Below the pieces are notes generated by a model. The model was not told the DNA's origin. It worked only from the letters and a program-made list of their open reading frames with translations, and did not search any database. The position numbers and the translations under genes are program-made. A stretch of 64,000 nt of DNA. Source: Ottelia alismoides. Its lineage: Eukaryota > Streptophyta > Magnoliopsida > Alismatales > Hydrocharitaceae. The stretch spans positions 761,428-825,427 of the forward strand of contig JAZKJV010010129.1 of the NCBI GenBank assembly GCA_037367405.1. Direction: 5' to 3'. How positions within the stretch are numbered: position 1 is the first letter of the stretch; every line of letters begins with the position of its first letter. Shown piece after piece: positions 36,801 through 51,800 of the stretch.

Positions 36801-39800
36801 GAGCGAGATGAAACCACAGGAGAAGGCTTCAAAGGCCATATGTTGCATTGCACTTTCTCATATGATACAGGGAGGTCTATGGCTTCTTATATAGCCTCCA
36901 CAGATCCTCCAAGTCCCACCACTGGTAGATATGCGACTAAACAATGGGATGCAGTAAATGGATCCTGGAGTGATCCATTTACCCATCTACAACATAAATG
37001 ATGCATCCTCAACATACTCCAACACTCCCCCTCAAGCTAGAGCATGCAATACTCAGCTTGGACAAACAAAAAGAAATCTCAGCTCACGAAACAAGACACT
37101 ACAGACAATATCAACTCAACACACACAACTATCGATTGTTGTCGAGGACATTGTTTCTCATGTCGTGCAGGTGAGGAGGAACAAACGGGTTGGAGTGCGA
37201 GTCAAACAGAATCTCCTCGTCAGAGAGCATGTGCTCTGTACTGCGCCTGTCAGAGTCACAACAACTGAAAATAAGCCTCCTCGTCGAGGTACTCTGGCCC
37301 GCCACATCATGTGGACAACTGCTCCATCTCTTAAAAGGTCGAATTGAAAAGTCCTGGAGATATCCCCGTCGGAGTCCATGATCGCTGGAGAAGGGAGTCC
37401 GAAAAAGTCTCCTCGTCGAAGAACTGGGTCTCTCCCATACTGGCTCAGAGAATGGGATCTCTGTTCTGGAGTTCCTATGAAACCACAAGAAAATCCTAGC
37501 CCAAATGGCATAGGGAATGGGATCTCTACTCTGGAGTCCATATGGATCACAAGAAAACTCGGAAATCAAAAAACAAAAGATAGGGACCATACAAAATGAT
37601 CGCAAGGATGTGTGCCTGAAAAGGAGTCTCTCTCTGGAGAACTCAAAGAAATTGGGTCACTCAAATATGGAGTGCCGCGAACTTGGACTCTGAACCAATC
37701 TGCAGAATCTGAAACTAAACTATAGAGTTTGAAAAGTCTGGCATGCCTCTGACTGAAGAATTTGAATCTAAACGGGAATCATCATGGCTATAGAATTCTA
37801 CACCATGAATTTTACAAAATACTCTCCCTTTCTCCCATACTTGTCGCAAAACAATGATAACGATCAAGTTGGGAGAAGACAAGAAAGATAGGGAGAATAA
37901 ACATCACATAAGTCGATAATCATTTTTTAGCTTCTCTTTTCATTTTTTCAAATCATTTTTTCTTTTTTTTTTTCTTTTTACTATTTTCTTTAGTTATTCA
38001 TCAAAAAATTTCCGAATTTTTTCCTTTTTCTTTTCTTGCGTACAACTTTTCTTTTGTAGGCATCTTTTCTCAAAAAAATTAAAAAATAAAAATCTCAGCC
38101 TAATTGAGCTTACAAAACCATGGCCTTTCCTTTTTCTCGGCCTCGCCATTTTTTTCTTTAACAGACCACCCTCCTTTTCTTCAACCACTCTTCTTCTGTT
38201 TTTTTTATAAACAACAACCCATTGGGCTTGCTTTCTTCATCTCTTTCTCTCCTTTTTTTAACTTCTCCCTCTCTCTCTCTCTTCTTTTTTAATGAATGGC
38301 AGCTCAGGCCCCTTGAGCTTCTTTTCTTTCTTTTTTTAATAACAGGCAACCCACTTGGGGCTTCCCCTTCTTTAAGGTTCCCACTTGGGAACCATTCTCT
38401 CGAGATCGTCGCCCCGGTGGGGCTTTCTTTTTGCAGTCACATGCTGACAAAGAGGATTGCAGACGCGTCACCGCTCCTTGCTAAAGAGGAAGGTGGCTGC
38501 GATTGTTGCCTGGAGGTGACCGCGATTACCGCCGCGATTGTCTAGTCACAGAGAACGACGAGTTGGGAGGTGACGGCGACCCTGGTGGCGAAGGAGAGCA
38601 GCATCGTCGCCTGGTGACGAAGGGGAGGCCTCACCGTTGCCACTGCGTGGTACTGTGCGGACTGGAGTGCTGCCTGGGAGGGGTTCCTGAGCGTCGCCTA
38701 GGAGCTCTACTGTGCGTGCAATGTGCCGCCTGGAGTCGCAAGGAGGGGACCTGATGTCTGGATCTGGAGGAAGTGCGCCTGGAGAAGGGGTGCGCACAAG
38801 GGGTTGCGTCGGCCCCCTTCTTCAATTGGCAAATTTAAAAAAAAAGTTGCTTCTTGTCTCCGAGTTGCATCTCCTGGAGAAAGTTTGACGAGGGAGGAGT
38901 TCGCTCATGTTGTCAAGTTGCGGTTGTCGCTAAAGATGCGCCACCGCCTGCTGCTTTGGTTTTTTTTCACGCGGACTCGATGCGCGTGGTTGGAAGGATA
39001 CGTAGCTGGAAGATGTTTGCATCTTGCAACGTCTCTGGATCTGGATTCTGACTCGCACAATGATGTAGATTCCTTGATTTAGGGTTCCAAACTGAACCCT
39101 AGAATTCGATTATGTCGCCTGGATTTTAGGGTTTCGACGAAACCCTAGAATTCTTGGACATGAATCAGAACGTGAATCATCTTGAATAATCTCCGACGTG
39201 AACTTGAATAGAACAATAAGTCTTCAAACTAATCTTCAAGAACATAACTAGGGTTTCAATAAAAACCCTAGAATCGAATCTCGAACAAAACAATGAAACT
39301 AAAATCCTTGAGAATCGAACAAGCTCTGATACCATGTTAGAAAATAAGAATGCGGAAGCGTATCATAAACAAAGGATAAAGAACAATGAAGAATGCGGGA
39401 TCTTACGTGGAACCCTACTCCCTAAGGAGCAGGATGAAACCACGAGAGAAGGCCTCAAAGGCCATATGTTGCATTGCACTTTCTCATCTGATACAGGGGG
39501 GTCTAGGGCTTCTTATATAGCCTCCACAGACCCTCCAAGTCCCATCACTAGTATATATGGGACTAAACACGAGGATGTGGTAAATATATCATGAAGTAAT
39601 CAGTGAATCCTCTGACTAAATATTGAATACCAACTTTCGCAACACTATGTTGATGAATAATAATTGACGACGATGACAGCATCTTAAAATGGGATTGATA
39701 CTTGCATAATGATTGCAAAGGAGAATAGTGAGACATCATGAATAGTGGCATGGGTGATGCATGTCGACAGCAATTGGAAGAGGGTAACATGACCTCCTAG

Positions 39801-42800
39801 TCTAAGAATGCGCGGGGAGGGGTAAGTTAGAAGGCTGGAGCTATTGCAAGAAGCAACAAAAATTATTGATAGGGAAATATAAAAGGAAGGGAGCCGTGCA
39901 AGCGAAACTTACATATCAAGCTACAGTAGAAAAATCATGCAGATCTGAGAATGAAAAACATAGGCACACAAATAAGGCACACATGTTGGATGGCACATAA
40001 GAGAGGATCAAAGAGATAAGAAAATATCTGAGAATTTATTATACGTAATCAACAATCCGTCCTCCTTCCGATCCATATCCCCTTCTAACAAAGTCCAATG
40101 ATTTCGGATATTTTCTTAAGCAATGGTTACAAATAGAGGCTGATATTTTTTAAGCAAGATGGCTAGCCTTTCCACGATTCATTTATAAACTTAATCTCTT
40201 CAAAAAAATCATCGACTCGAGATGAGCATGGGACATGCCTTGTTTAACAAATTGGGATTTAGGTCGACCTCAGGCCCGCATAATTTTTTGGTCAGCCCAA
40301 GCCCAGTCCATTTTATAGATCGAGCTTGAGCCGAACAGGACCATACATATAAAGAGCAATATGAAATGCACTTGAAGTGATAATGCCTTGCCCAATGTAG
40401 ACATTCAATTCCCACTTACTTTGTTTACTTACCTAGTGGTTATGTCACCCACTAAGAAATTAGACCAAGCACATGACATTTACATAACCACATCATATAA
40501 TATGAAATAAAAATAATTACATTCACATGCAAACCTAATAGGAAATCAATCCCAAGCACATTCACGTAATGGAAGCTTCATCGAGGTTCTGCAACTTCCG
40601 CTGAGCCGGGGAGAAGGAGGTCTTTGTTGGATGGGTGGAGGAGGCACATGGTGGGTAGGGTTGTTGACACGATGCCTGCAGAGGAAGATGCATTGCAGCA
40701 CCGTTGGAGAATGGACGAGGGCACCATGGTGCCGTTGGAGGAGGATGGAGGATGTTGTTGTGTAGCTAGAGGATGAGGACGATGCCTCACATGGGGGTGT
40801 CTAGGTTAGGGTCTGAAATTAGGGCATGAAGGAGCTGTCAAGCTGGGGAAAGAAGAGGATAGGTGTCGACAGGCTGCACGCGGGAGAAGATAGGCCGCAT
40901 GCAGGAACCAAAAAAAGGAGGAGGGCGTTGCCAACTCGACACCGAGTAGGCCACAGTTGGAGACTATGAGTCGTGAACAATCAAGTAAGGCGGGAGTCTA
41001 CAGATTCTCCAGCATGTCACATGAGACTCCATTGGAGAGGGATCGTGGATGATCATCCAACGGCCCCGTTTAGGGACAAGTCATCATAGGGAGTCTACAT
41101 ATTTTCCCACTTACTTTGTTTACTTACCTGGTGGTTATGTAACCCACTAAGAAATTAGACCAAGCACATGACATTTACATAACCACATCATATAATATGA
41201 AATAAAAATAATTACATCCACGTACAAGCCTAATAGGAAATCAATCCCAAGCACATTCACGTAATGGAAGCTTCACCGAGGTTCTGCAGCTTCCGCTGAG
41301 CCGAGGAGGAGGTCTCTGCTGGAGGGGTAGAGGAGGCACATGGGGGTAAGGGTGCTAACATGATGCCTACAGAGGAAGAGGCATTGCAGCACCGTTGGAG
41401 AATGGAGGAGGGCACCATGGTGTCGTTGGAGGAGGATGGAAGATGTTGTCGTGCGGCTAGAGGATGAGGACGATGCCTCACATGGGGGTGTCTAGGTTGG
41501 AGTCTGAAATTAGGGCATGAAGGAGCTGTCGGGCTGGGGAAAGAAGAGGATAGGTGTCAACAGGATGCACGCGGGAGAGGATAGGCCGCATGCAGGAGCC
41601 AAGAAGGGGAGGAGAACGGTGTAGACAACTCGACACCGAGTAAGCCACGGTTGGAGACTAGGAGTCGTAGACAATCAAGTAAGGAGGGAGTTTACAGATT
41701 CTCCAACATGTCACATGTGACTCCATTGGAGAGGGATCGTGGATGATCATCCAATGGACCCGTTTAGGGACAAGCCATCATCCAATGGTTAAGGCTTATG
41801 ACTTATGAGAGGGTTGGCTTATAGTTTTAAAAGTCGACCGACTGACCGAGTCGGTAGGGTGGCTGATTGACTATTGACCGATTGGTTAATAGTCTTTTAG
41901 CTTACTACTTAGAGCTATTAATCGACCAATTTTTGCATGAAGATACAATATTTTTTACTCTTCGCTTTCTAAAAAGCAAACTTAATCTAAGATGCTTAAT
42001 GGTTTATCTAAGTTCAATTATTTCTTTTATTTCATTGTGATAGATATATAAATCTAGGTAAAAGTATAAGAAAAGTTGGTCGACTAGGCCGACTAGTCGG
42101 CCGGACTAGATGAGTAGGGGGGTACCTGACTCGACTAGGCCAAATCAGCCTATAGTCGGTCTGACCCGATTAAACGAGCGATTAGTCAGCCTAGTTGGTC
42201 GACTAGTCAGACGACTTTTGCATAGGGATTTCGAATATGGGTTTAGGCCTAAACCGTAAAGTTGATTACCTGGTTAGATGTAGATGGGATTTAGGGTTTA
42301 CGGTTAGACAGTAAACCCAATACCCCCATTCAAACCCTCTCGCCCAGACCGCCTTACGCACGCCTCTCCCTCGATTGGACTAAATGTGTCGCTTCGCCGC
42401 CTCCGTCGCATAGCTACCCCTCCTCCGCATCGTCGACAACCATGCGACATCTCCTTTTGGTGTCGTTCCTCCACCAGTCCCTCCTTTGTGTTCTCCGACT
42501 TCCGACGACTTGGTTAGGGTTTTTTTCTTGCTTGGTTTAATACTTTAATGCTTGATCTTAGATGTTATTGCTTAGATTTTCTCTACTAATTTGCATTTTG
42601 GTTAGTTTGTTAGGTTATTTTAGGAGTAAGAACTTATTTTTTCGTGATGAAGGCATGATAGTAATCTATTAACCTTGTTGTGGGATATAAAATAATATCG
42701 AAGCAATGAAGGCATAGTGGCAATCTTTTGATTGGAATATAATTACTAGCCATGCCCTTGACCCTTTCACATGAGTATTATCAATTACCTTATGTTAATA

Positions 42801-45800
42801 ATTATCATGAACAAATATAAAACTTAAGATAAGGTACTTAAGGTTACATACTAATAAGTATAATTCACAAATAAATCAAAAATATAAAAACAAAAAACAC
42901 TAAAGATGTTGAATAAAAACTATAAGAAAAGTCTGAGTACTTGTGTACTTTAAATTATAGTTTCCATCTAGATATAAAGTATCAACTAATTAATATACTA
43001 TCCTAGATAATTTTACTTGAAGCTTTATGATTAAATTTCATAAAAATATCCAAATAAAAAATATACAAAAGAAATATAATATAACAAACATATATGCAAA
43101 TACGAAATGCTCTTAAATACTATTCTATATATATACTTATATAGCTTAGAGTGTGCACGTACGCACTCGCATGTGCATACATCCACGCACTCCCACAAAC
43201 ACACCCATGTATTCTTGCTTATTTGCATGTTGGTTAACTTATATAAAGTTAGAATTGTGTTTATTACGCCCTAAATGTTCGTTAGCTTCGATACTTCTTG
43301 TTGATTTGCATGATGGCTAGGTAACTTAGGTTATTTACCTTATGTGGTTGTTGATTAGCTTTGAGTTAATAAATTTGTAACTTCAACTTAAAATTTTGTT
43401 TGTTGATTAGTAACTTTAATTCGTAACGTCAACTTAGGTTATTTACCTTAACTTGCTACATTTTTTCTTCTCTTGCTATAATTTTTTAAGCTCTTAAAAT
43501 ATTAAAACTGCAAAATATTTGAATATAAATGAGTATATGTTATAAAAATTGATTTCCATATTTAAAATAATTAAAAAATTCAAAACCGACTAAATTTGAT
43601 TACTCTCCCGACTGTTGATTAATCCTTAGTCAATGACCCTGTCGACCGAATATCGACTGCCGACTTCCGCAACTTTGAGAATATATGTATAAAGTATTAT
43701 TTAGATATTAAAAAAACTAAAAAATCAAAAAAAGATTTAAGCCCAACTAAATATGATTAGTCACCCCGTTATCGATTAATCCTTAATAAGTGGCTCGACC
43801 GACCGAGTACCGACTACCAACTTTTGCAACCTTCAGTTAGCTTACAAATATCAGGGCAAGCTAGCGGGCATATATGCAAGCCTCAACATGGGCCTAATGT
43901 TAGGTTGGCATTGCCGACCTAGCAGGCTGGGCCGCCCTCAGCTCGAGCCCGGTCCAAAAAAACTAACTTAGGCCTACATTCCACGTCCAAGCCTGACCCA
44001 TCGTATTTTTGGACTTAGTCGAGTCAGGGTACGCGGGTTAGGCTTTGAGTTGGCATAATGCTCATCCCCAGTCTCAATACTCCAATGCAAAATGCAAATG
44101 CATATACACTCATTGTGATGCGGTCAAGGAATCAAAGAAGGGATGAGATGAGTAGAAAAAACACGGCACACCTTACAGGTTGAGAGGACAAGAGGAGATG
44201 AGAAGCATTACTTAAGGTGGTTGTTGTTGACTTTTGGGAAGGATGTCGCCAGGAGGCGGCGGGCAATCACGACATAGACAGAGGCTGGGATAAGCAGGTT
44301 GGATGGGCTAGATGATGACCGGGGACTGACTCCGGAGGAGGTGGAGGAGAGGGCAGCGTGGTTGGAGGCGGTGCTACGGGAGAACAGGAAAGAAGAAGTT
44401 CATTGGCGGCAGAGATCAAGGCAAACGTGGCTAAGGGAAGGTGACGCCAACACACGTTTCTTTCATTCAGTGGCGTCCGGAAGGAGGAGACAGAGTTTTT
44501 TGCAGAGGTGGATGTGGGGGGACAAAGGGTGTCGGGCGAGAGGAACATTGGAGTCGCCCTAAGGGAGCAATTTGTGAGGGCATCGAGGAGAGTAAGGGAG
44601 GGGAATGGGTGGGGCTGGATGGGACAAGGGGCGGGGGCTTTGAACGGAACCCAGGCGGATTTGTTAGTGGTCGAATTCACGGAGGAAGAGGTGCGCAGGG
44701 CAGTTTGGGATTTGAACGCGGACGGGGCTCCTGGCCCGGATGGCTTCTCCATATCTTTTTACCGGGAGTTCTGGGATCTGCTGAAGGGTGACATTTTGGA
44801 GGTTCTAACTGAATTCAGGGACGGCAACAGGGGTTTTGAGAAAATTAACAGGGCTTTGATATTTTTACTGCCGAAGGAGACCCCAGTTGGAGTTGAGGAC
44901 TACAGGCCGAAATCTATTTCCAATGGCATTTATCTCATTGTCACCAAGGTGCTACCGAGCAGGCTTAGGGTTGTCTTGGCCTCAGTGGTCTTACCGGCAC
45001 AATCTGCTTTCATCCCAGGCCGATGTAAGGCGGATGGTATTGTGACAGACTCGGAGATCTTTTTTTGAGGTCCAAAAAGGGGGAAACACTCAGTGATGTT
45101 CGCCCCAATTAATTAAAACTTAACAAGGTTAACAGTAGATTTACAAGGTATCGCAGGAGATACCACACGGGAAGCTAAACCAACACCCAATCGTCAACTA
45201 AATGTGTACATTGTAAAAGGATGTTTTCTTTGTAAAAGCATTGCCTCGTGAAAATAACCTCATTTCTGCCCAGCCAAATCGTCCACAAGCTTGCCAATGG
45301 CTGTAATAGCGCTCTCTGCTCCCTATCTTTGTTCTCCACCAACGAGACACAGAAGGACGCCAAATCAGAGGTGCACACCCAAGCTTCTGTCGCTTCCTCC
45401 CCATACCTCCACGACCATCGGACATGCGAAGAAGAGATGCTCCATGGATTCCACTACACTGTTGCACAAAACACACCTATCAGAGATATTGCCAAGCAGC
45501 CTCGCGCAACGATCCCTCGTCATCAACCTCTGCCTACGAAACAACCAAAGGAAGAAAACAACCCTTTCAGGTAGCCTCAACCCCTAAAAAAAACCGTAAT
45601 CACGCATAACCACCTCCGATCGCGAAGGCGGGGGACTACAAACCGCCCCATACGCCTTCCTAGCCGAGAATGGACCCCCCCCCCCCCCCGCCATGCCCAA
45701 TGATCCCTCCCTTCGAACGGTTGACCGGCTTCCCTGATGTCGTTCAAGAGATTGAGAAAATCTTTGAGCCGTTGATCCGAGAAATTAACACGAAAAGGTG

Positions 45801-48800
45801 GGAACCAACCACCCTCCGACCAGTAGGAGGCGAAGCAAGCATTTCTATCGGCTGCCAAAGCGAACAAGGGAGGGAACCGTGCATATAGAGCCCCCCCCCC
45901 CCCTTCGTCCAAACATCCGTCCAAAACTTGAAGGTTTGACCATCACCAAGCACCGAATCAAAGAGGGAAGAATATTTAGAGAAAACTTCCTATACCCCTT
46001 TAGAAAAGGCGTTTGAGCCCCCACCCGAACAGCTGCTAACGGAAGTGCCTCGCTAATACCATGAATCTTCCGCAAGACCTCACTACACAAATCTTCATCA
46101 GGACTCCAGATTCTGCTGGCCCACTTAAGAAGGAAGGCCTCATTAACATGGTCCAACCTCCGCATGCCCAACCCCACATCGCTCTTCCGCCTTGTTAACT
46201 CATCCCAATCCACCAAGTGAATCCCCCCCGATGCCTCCCCATTCTTGCCCCACAAAAACCTCCGCATAAGCTTCTCGAGGCGACTACGAATCCCCACCGG
46301 CACCCGACGGTTAGATAAGAAATACACCGGGATAGACGAAAGCACCGCCTTGAGGAGGACGAAGCATCCCCCTTTCGAAAGCAAGGCGGATCTCCATCAG
46401 GCCAGCCTCTTCTCCACCTTCTCAACCACCTTGGACCAATCCCTCTGTCTAGCCCTGCCCGAAACCAGTGGCATCCCCAGATACTCAATAGGCAGGGAGC
46501 CAGGTTGCGAACCCAAGACCAAACCGCATGCGTCCACCTCCTCCAAAGTACCACCAAAAAGGTACCAGCCTCGGAGATCTGTCGTGAGTGGAAGAGGTCT
46601 TCAAAGAAGGGGGTTGTTTGGAAGATTGACTACGCCAAGGCCTACGACAGTGTCAGTTGGGGATTCCTGTGGACAGCGTTGCAGAAAAGGGGATTTCCGA
46701 AAGAATGGATTGCATGGGTTAAGAGATGCGTAACCACTAGCCCTTGCTCCGTGTTGGTCAATGGGAAACCGGAGGGAGGTTGGTTCCAACCGCAAGAGAG
46801 GTGCGTCAAGGCTGTCCCCTAACTCCCCTGCTCTTTGTGTTGGTTGTGGATTGTCTTGCGATCTTGTTTCAACGGGCGGTTGAGGAGAGTTGGTGTGAGG
46901 GCTTCAGGATGGGGGACATTTCCGTTCCGATTTTGCAGTATGCGGATGACACGCTGATCTTCCTGGGGGGGACAGAGGAGCAGAATCACAATGCGGCTAT
47001 TTTGGTGGATGTGTTTGGATGCCTCTCTGGCTTGCAGATTAACAGGCAGAAGTCGGTCCTGGTTCCCATGGGGATGGATGGCGAGGAGAGTAACAGGTTA
47101 GCGACGTGGGCTGGATGCCCTCTGGGGAGATTACCGATAATATATATGAGATGGCCACTGGTTGATGATAGGCTGAGGAAGTCAGATTGGGATTGTGTTC
47201 TTCAGAGAATGGAGGAGCGGTTGGAGGGGTGGAAGGCTACCACTCTGTCCTAGGGTGGGAAGCTTACATTACTGAAGCACGTTCTTTCAGCCGTTCCGAT
47301 TTTTTTCTTCTCGACGAGAAGAATGCCTGCTGGTGTTAGAAGGAAGGTGGAAGCTTTAATGAGATCCTTTTTCTGGTCAGATGGAAGGCAGACAACGAGG
47401 GGGATGCACCTGGTGGCTTGGAAGGATATCACGGTACCTGTTTCGGAGGGGGGGCCTTGGTGTGAGGGATGTGGATTCAATGAACAAAGCCTTGCTCGTC
47501 AAGTGGGTGGTATGCATTTCGGGTCCATCCGACTCGTCGGTGTTGCAGTTGCTGAGGGAGATATATGGTGTCACAGGAGAGTTGGTGGTTGTGAGGAAGC
47601 GTCACGAGTCCTCGTTGTGGAGTGGGATCCGTGACGTGATTCCGGGACTCATGCCTCTTCTTCGGTCGAAGTTGGGGAATAATCTCCGTTTCCGTTTTTG
47701 GCAGGACGACTGGACAGGGGAGGGGGCGTTGGCCTACCGTTTTCCTAGGTTGATGGTGTTAGCCGTTGACAGGGGGCGCGGGTGGCAGAGGTGGCTGACT
47801 ATGGGACGTGGGCACCGAGGTTCCTTGTTGTTCTCTTGGATCAGAGGATGGAGGAGTGTTTGCGGTTACTTTCGGAGGTTCCCCCTGCCAGGGAGATGTC
47901 GGGCGACCCCGATCATTTTGTGTGGGCAGACGGTAAGTTCTCGGTGAAGATTGCATACAGGAAGCTGAGTGGTGGTGTGGTGGAGCGAGACGAAGACCTA
48001 TGTACTGACTTGAAGGTGATTTGGGCGGCTAAGATCCCTACTTGGGTTAAGGTCTTTCTTTGGGGTCTAAGGAGAGACTGAATATGTGATAAAGTGAGAA
48101 GAGGCAGATTGCTGGGTGCGACAGATACGATGTGTGACAGATGCGAGGATGGCATGGAGGATGCGGACCACATTTTCTTTAGTTGCAGGTCTTCGGCCAA
48201 TGTGTGGGGGTCGTTGGGGCTTCCGTGGGTTCGGCCATCCGATGCGGAGCATTTTTGGAGATCTATTCGTGCAGGCGGTCTTGGGTCAACCGGTGACGTC
48301 TCCAAGCCTTTTGTCGCGCTCTGGGCTATTTGGCTTGGCAGGAATGATGCAACTTTTAAGGGACAATGGTTTACTTTGAAAATGTACTTGCTCATTGTAA
48401 TGCCTTGTACAATTTCTGGATATCCAGTTGATGTGCCATCTCGTTTATTAATGAATACTTTGGTGTGGTGACTCCCGCCTTGGGAGAGCTCCCCCGTTTT
48501 CTTATCAAAAAAAAGAGGGGATGAGAAGAGGACCCTAAGAAATTAAAGGAGTATAGGGGATAAAGGTGGTGGAGCACTCCAAAACCAATATTCATTTCAT
48601 ATATCATAACATGTTCCTTACAATAACCAACTATCCCATTTATATAGGGAGAGGCAACTTACCAAATAAATAAGGAAAATAAAATTGAGCACTCATTAAA
48701 ACCCTAATTGACGATAACTAACCCATAAGATAACTTTAATTTTAACCAACTAAATATTAAACCTTAATTTGTTAAAATCATAAATTGATTTCAAATAATT

Positions 48801-51800
48801 TGATCTTAATAAATAAAATGATGGACCTAAAAGTTGATAAAGACCCTTATTTATTCAATTTTCCTAATTTGTGTTTGCATCAATTCCCCTCGAATACTCA
48901 GCTTGAAAAAACTGTATACTAGTAAATTACTTGATCGATGGATGTTGTATTGGAGAATTCGTGTAAATGTGCGAGATAAAAATTTTAAATTCGAACTTGT
49001 TGGAAAACAAGAATGCGGAAGCGTAATCATAGATAAAGAGTAAGAACAATAAAGAAAATCAGGATTTTTACGTAGAACCCTACTCCCTAAGGAGCGGAAT
49101 GAAACCACGAGAGAACGCCTCAAAGGGATGATATATTTGTTCTTTTCTCTTCTATTACAATGAGTGTGGAGCTTTTTATATAGCCCACGCTAACTCTCCA
49201 GGTCCCACAACTGGTAGATGTTGGACTAAACATAAGCGGATGTGGTAATTGGACCCTAGAAGAATCCAATCACCCACCTACAAATGGTGCATACTCCAAC
49301 ACTCCTCTTTAAGCTGGAGCATGCAATGCTCAGCTTGGACACATAAAAAGAAATCACTCGAACTCACAATACAAAACAATACAGACAATATCAACTCAAC
49401 ACATACACAACTGTCAGTTGTTGTCGAGGACGTTGCTTCTCATGTCGTACAGGTGACGAGGAACAAATGGGCTGGAGTGAGAGTCGAACTGGGTCTCTTT
49501 GTCGGAGAACATGTGCTATGTACTGCGCCTGCAAGAATCACTAAAACTGAAATGAGTCTCCTCATCGGAGTACTCTGGGTCTCTACCATACTGGCTAAGA
49601 TAATGAGATCTCTATTCTGAAGTCCCCTATGAAACCACATGAAAACTCTAGCCCACAAGGGTATAGAGATTGGGATCTCTACTCTGGAGTTCTTATGGAC
49701 CACATGAAAACTATAAGACCAAAACCAAAGACAGAGACCACAAAACCAATGATCACGGACATGTGCGCATCAAACTGAAGACTCAGAATCAACCTGAACA
49801 TCAAGTCTGAAATTGAAAATTATCTGTAGAGTCTGAAATCTGGCTTGGAATCTGAAATCCGATCTGATCTGTAGAACTGTGCATAATACACCCCATTTCT
49901 CCCATACTGGTCAGAAAACAATGGCATCGACCAAGTTGAGAAGACAATAAAATGGGGAAAATAAAATTCCACATAAGCTGACCTCAATCATTTTTTCGAT
50001 TTTTCTTCTCAAAAAAAATCTCGGATGTTTCCTTTTTTATAGTCATTCTCTATTTTTTAAAATAAGCCACCCCGACCTTTTTTTGGCCTTTTTTTATTTC
50101 ATTTTTTATGTTGAGCCCATCTCTCTTTTTTTGGTAAATCAAGTCAATGCTTTATCCCCCCCACCTTTTCGCCCCAATGTTGGGCCAGAAATAGTAACAA
50201 CCCTAAATTTCTTTTTTTCAGTTGGGTTATTGGGCCAAAACAAAACAAAACACTATTTTTGGCTCTATTTAGGGTGTCTCCATCGTGGGAACTCAATTCC
50301 CACAGCCCCATCAGGGTTTTCCTTGGAGATAGGCATCGTCAGGAGGATGATCGTCGCTGCTTGGAGTCGCGCCACTAGGAGATGGTTGTGGTTGGAGGTG
50401 TCACGCAAAGGTCTCGCATTGTCGCACGTCCATCACAGCTAGGTGTTGCGTCTGCCATTGGGATTCGGGGTGGCCCCGCATGAAAGAAGGAGCAAGTGAC
50501 GATGCTGCATGTTTGCTGGGAGGTTGAGGATGGCCGGGGAGATGCGCCGCCGATTTTTGAAGGGCGTCTGGAGATCGCATGGATGAGGTGCAGTTGTTGT
50601 TGCATCGCCTAACACACGATGGAGGAGAAGCATATGAACTGGAGCATCGCCTAGCGTGTGATGGAGTAGTGTTGTTTCTTGGAGGAGTTTGACGATCTGG
50701 GCAATGCTGCTTGTGGACTTGGAGATCTCCGCATGGAGATAGATCTGGAAGTAGGCGTGTCGCCTCCCTTTTTTTAAGAACTGCGGCTGGAAGATGCACC
50801 GCCTTGCGTGAGAACATGGAGCCCAGATCTACCTGGAGGTCCCTTCTGATGATGCTGGAAACAAAGGCGGAGGGCCCTTATGTAGAGCCATATGGAGGAG
50901 AAGAAGTCCTAGAGGGCTCCGCGTAGAGCCATCTAGAAGCGAGATTGCCGAACGAGGGTTTCACGAAGAAAATCCAACAGGATCTAAAGAAGATCAAATC
51001 AGCGTTGACGGTGAAAACCCCCTGATGTTGATTATGATCCGTGCAAGACTAGGGTTTCAGAAAACCCTAGATTCCTAGAACTTGGCGACGGCAGACCTTG
51101 CTCATTTGCACAGAACATACACTAAACAATTTTTCGGACAGATCTCAAATAACATGGACATATAATCAAAAAATTTTAAGAACAAATCCAAACTCAAATT
51201 TTCAAGAATGAAATAAAATCCAAGGACGGAACCCGCTCTGATACCATCTTAGAAAACAAGAATGTGGAAGCGTAATTAGGTATAAATAATAAGAACGATA
51301 AAAAACGCCGTGATTTTTACGTGGGACCCTACTCCCTAAGGAGTAGTACCTCAAAAGGGTTGATGTGTTTATTCACTTTTATCTTCTATTACAATAGGTT
51401 GCTTATATAGCCACATCTAACTCTCCAAGTCTCACAACTAGTAAATGTGGGACTAAGCATAAGAGGATGTGGTAATTGAACCCTGGAGGGATCCAATTAC
51501 CCACCTACACATGATGCATACTCCAACAAAACCATTGTTTCTTCTTTTCAGCATTCTTTTTGTATTTTTCCCACCAACGGGTTGGGGCCACAATTTCTCT
51601 AACTCTTCATTTAACCATATTCTTCCGCGCATATAACTCTCCGCTTTATCCTTTGGATAAAAAAGTTTCAATGGATGGACTTGTGAACAATTTTTCCAAG
51701 CCTACCTTTTATCACTTGATTTTTTTGGGATTTTCTCACGGTTGAAGATATCATCCTCTTTCCACTTGTTATTTCATTCCATCCCACTCCAACAAGGAGT

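Noticed and set aside
40217..44070. One 3.85-kb hAT element between two GATGAGCAT-type ends
   Set aside because: The candidate flanks TCATCGAC and GTCTCAAT do not match, and the span includes other insertions. It may be coincidence of family members.
48993..51533. Target duplication of non-autonomous element copy 3 (GAACT/AAACC)
   Set aside because: Only three of five bases agree; not better than expected for decayed or random flanks.
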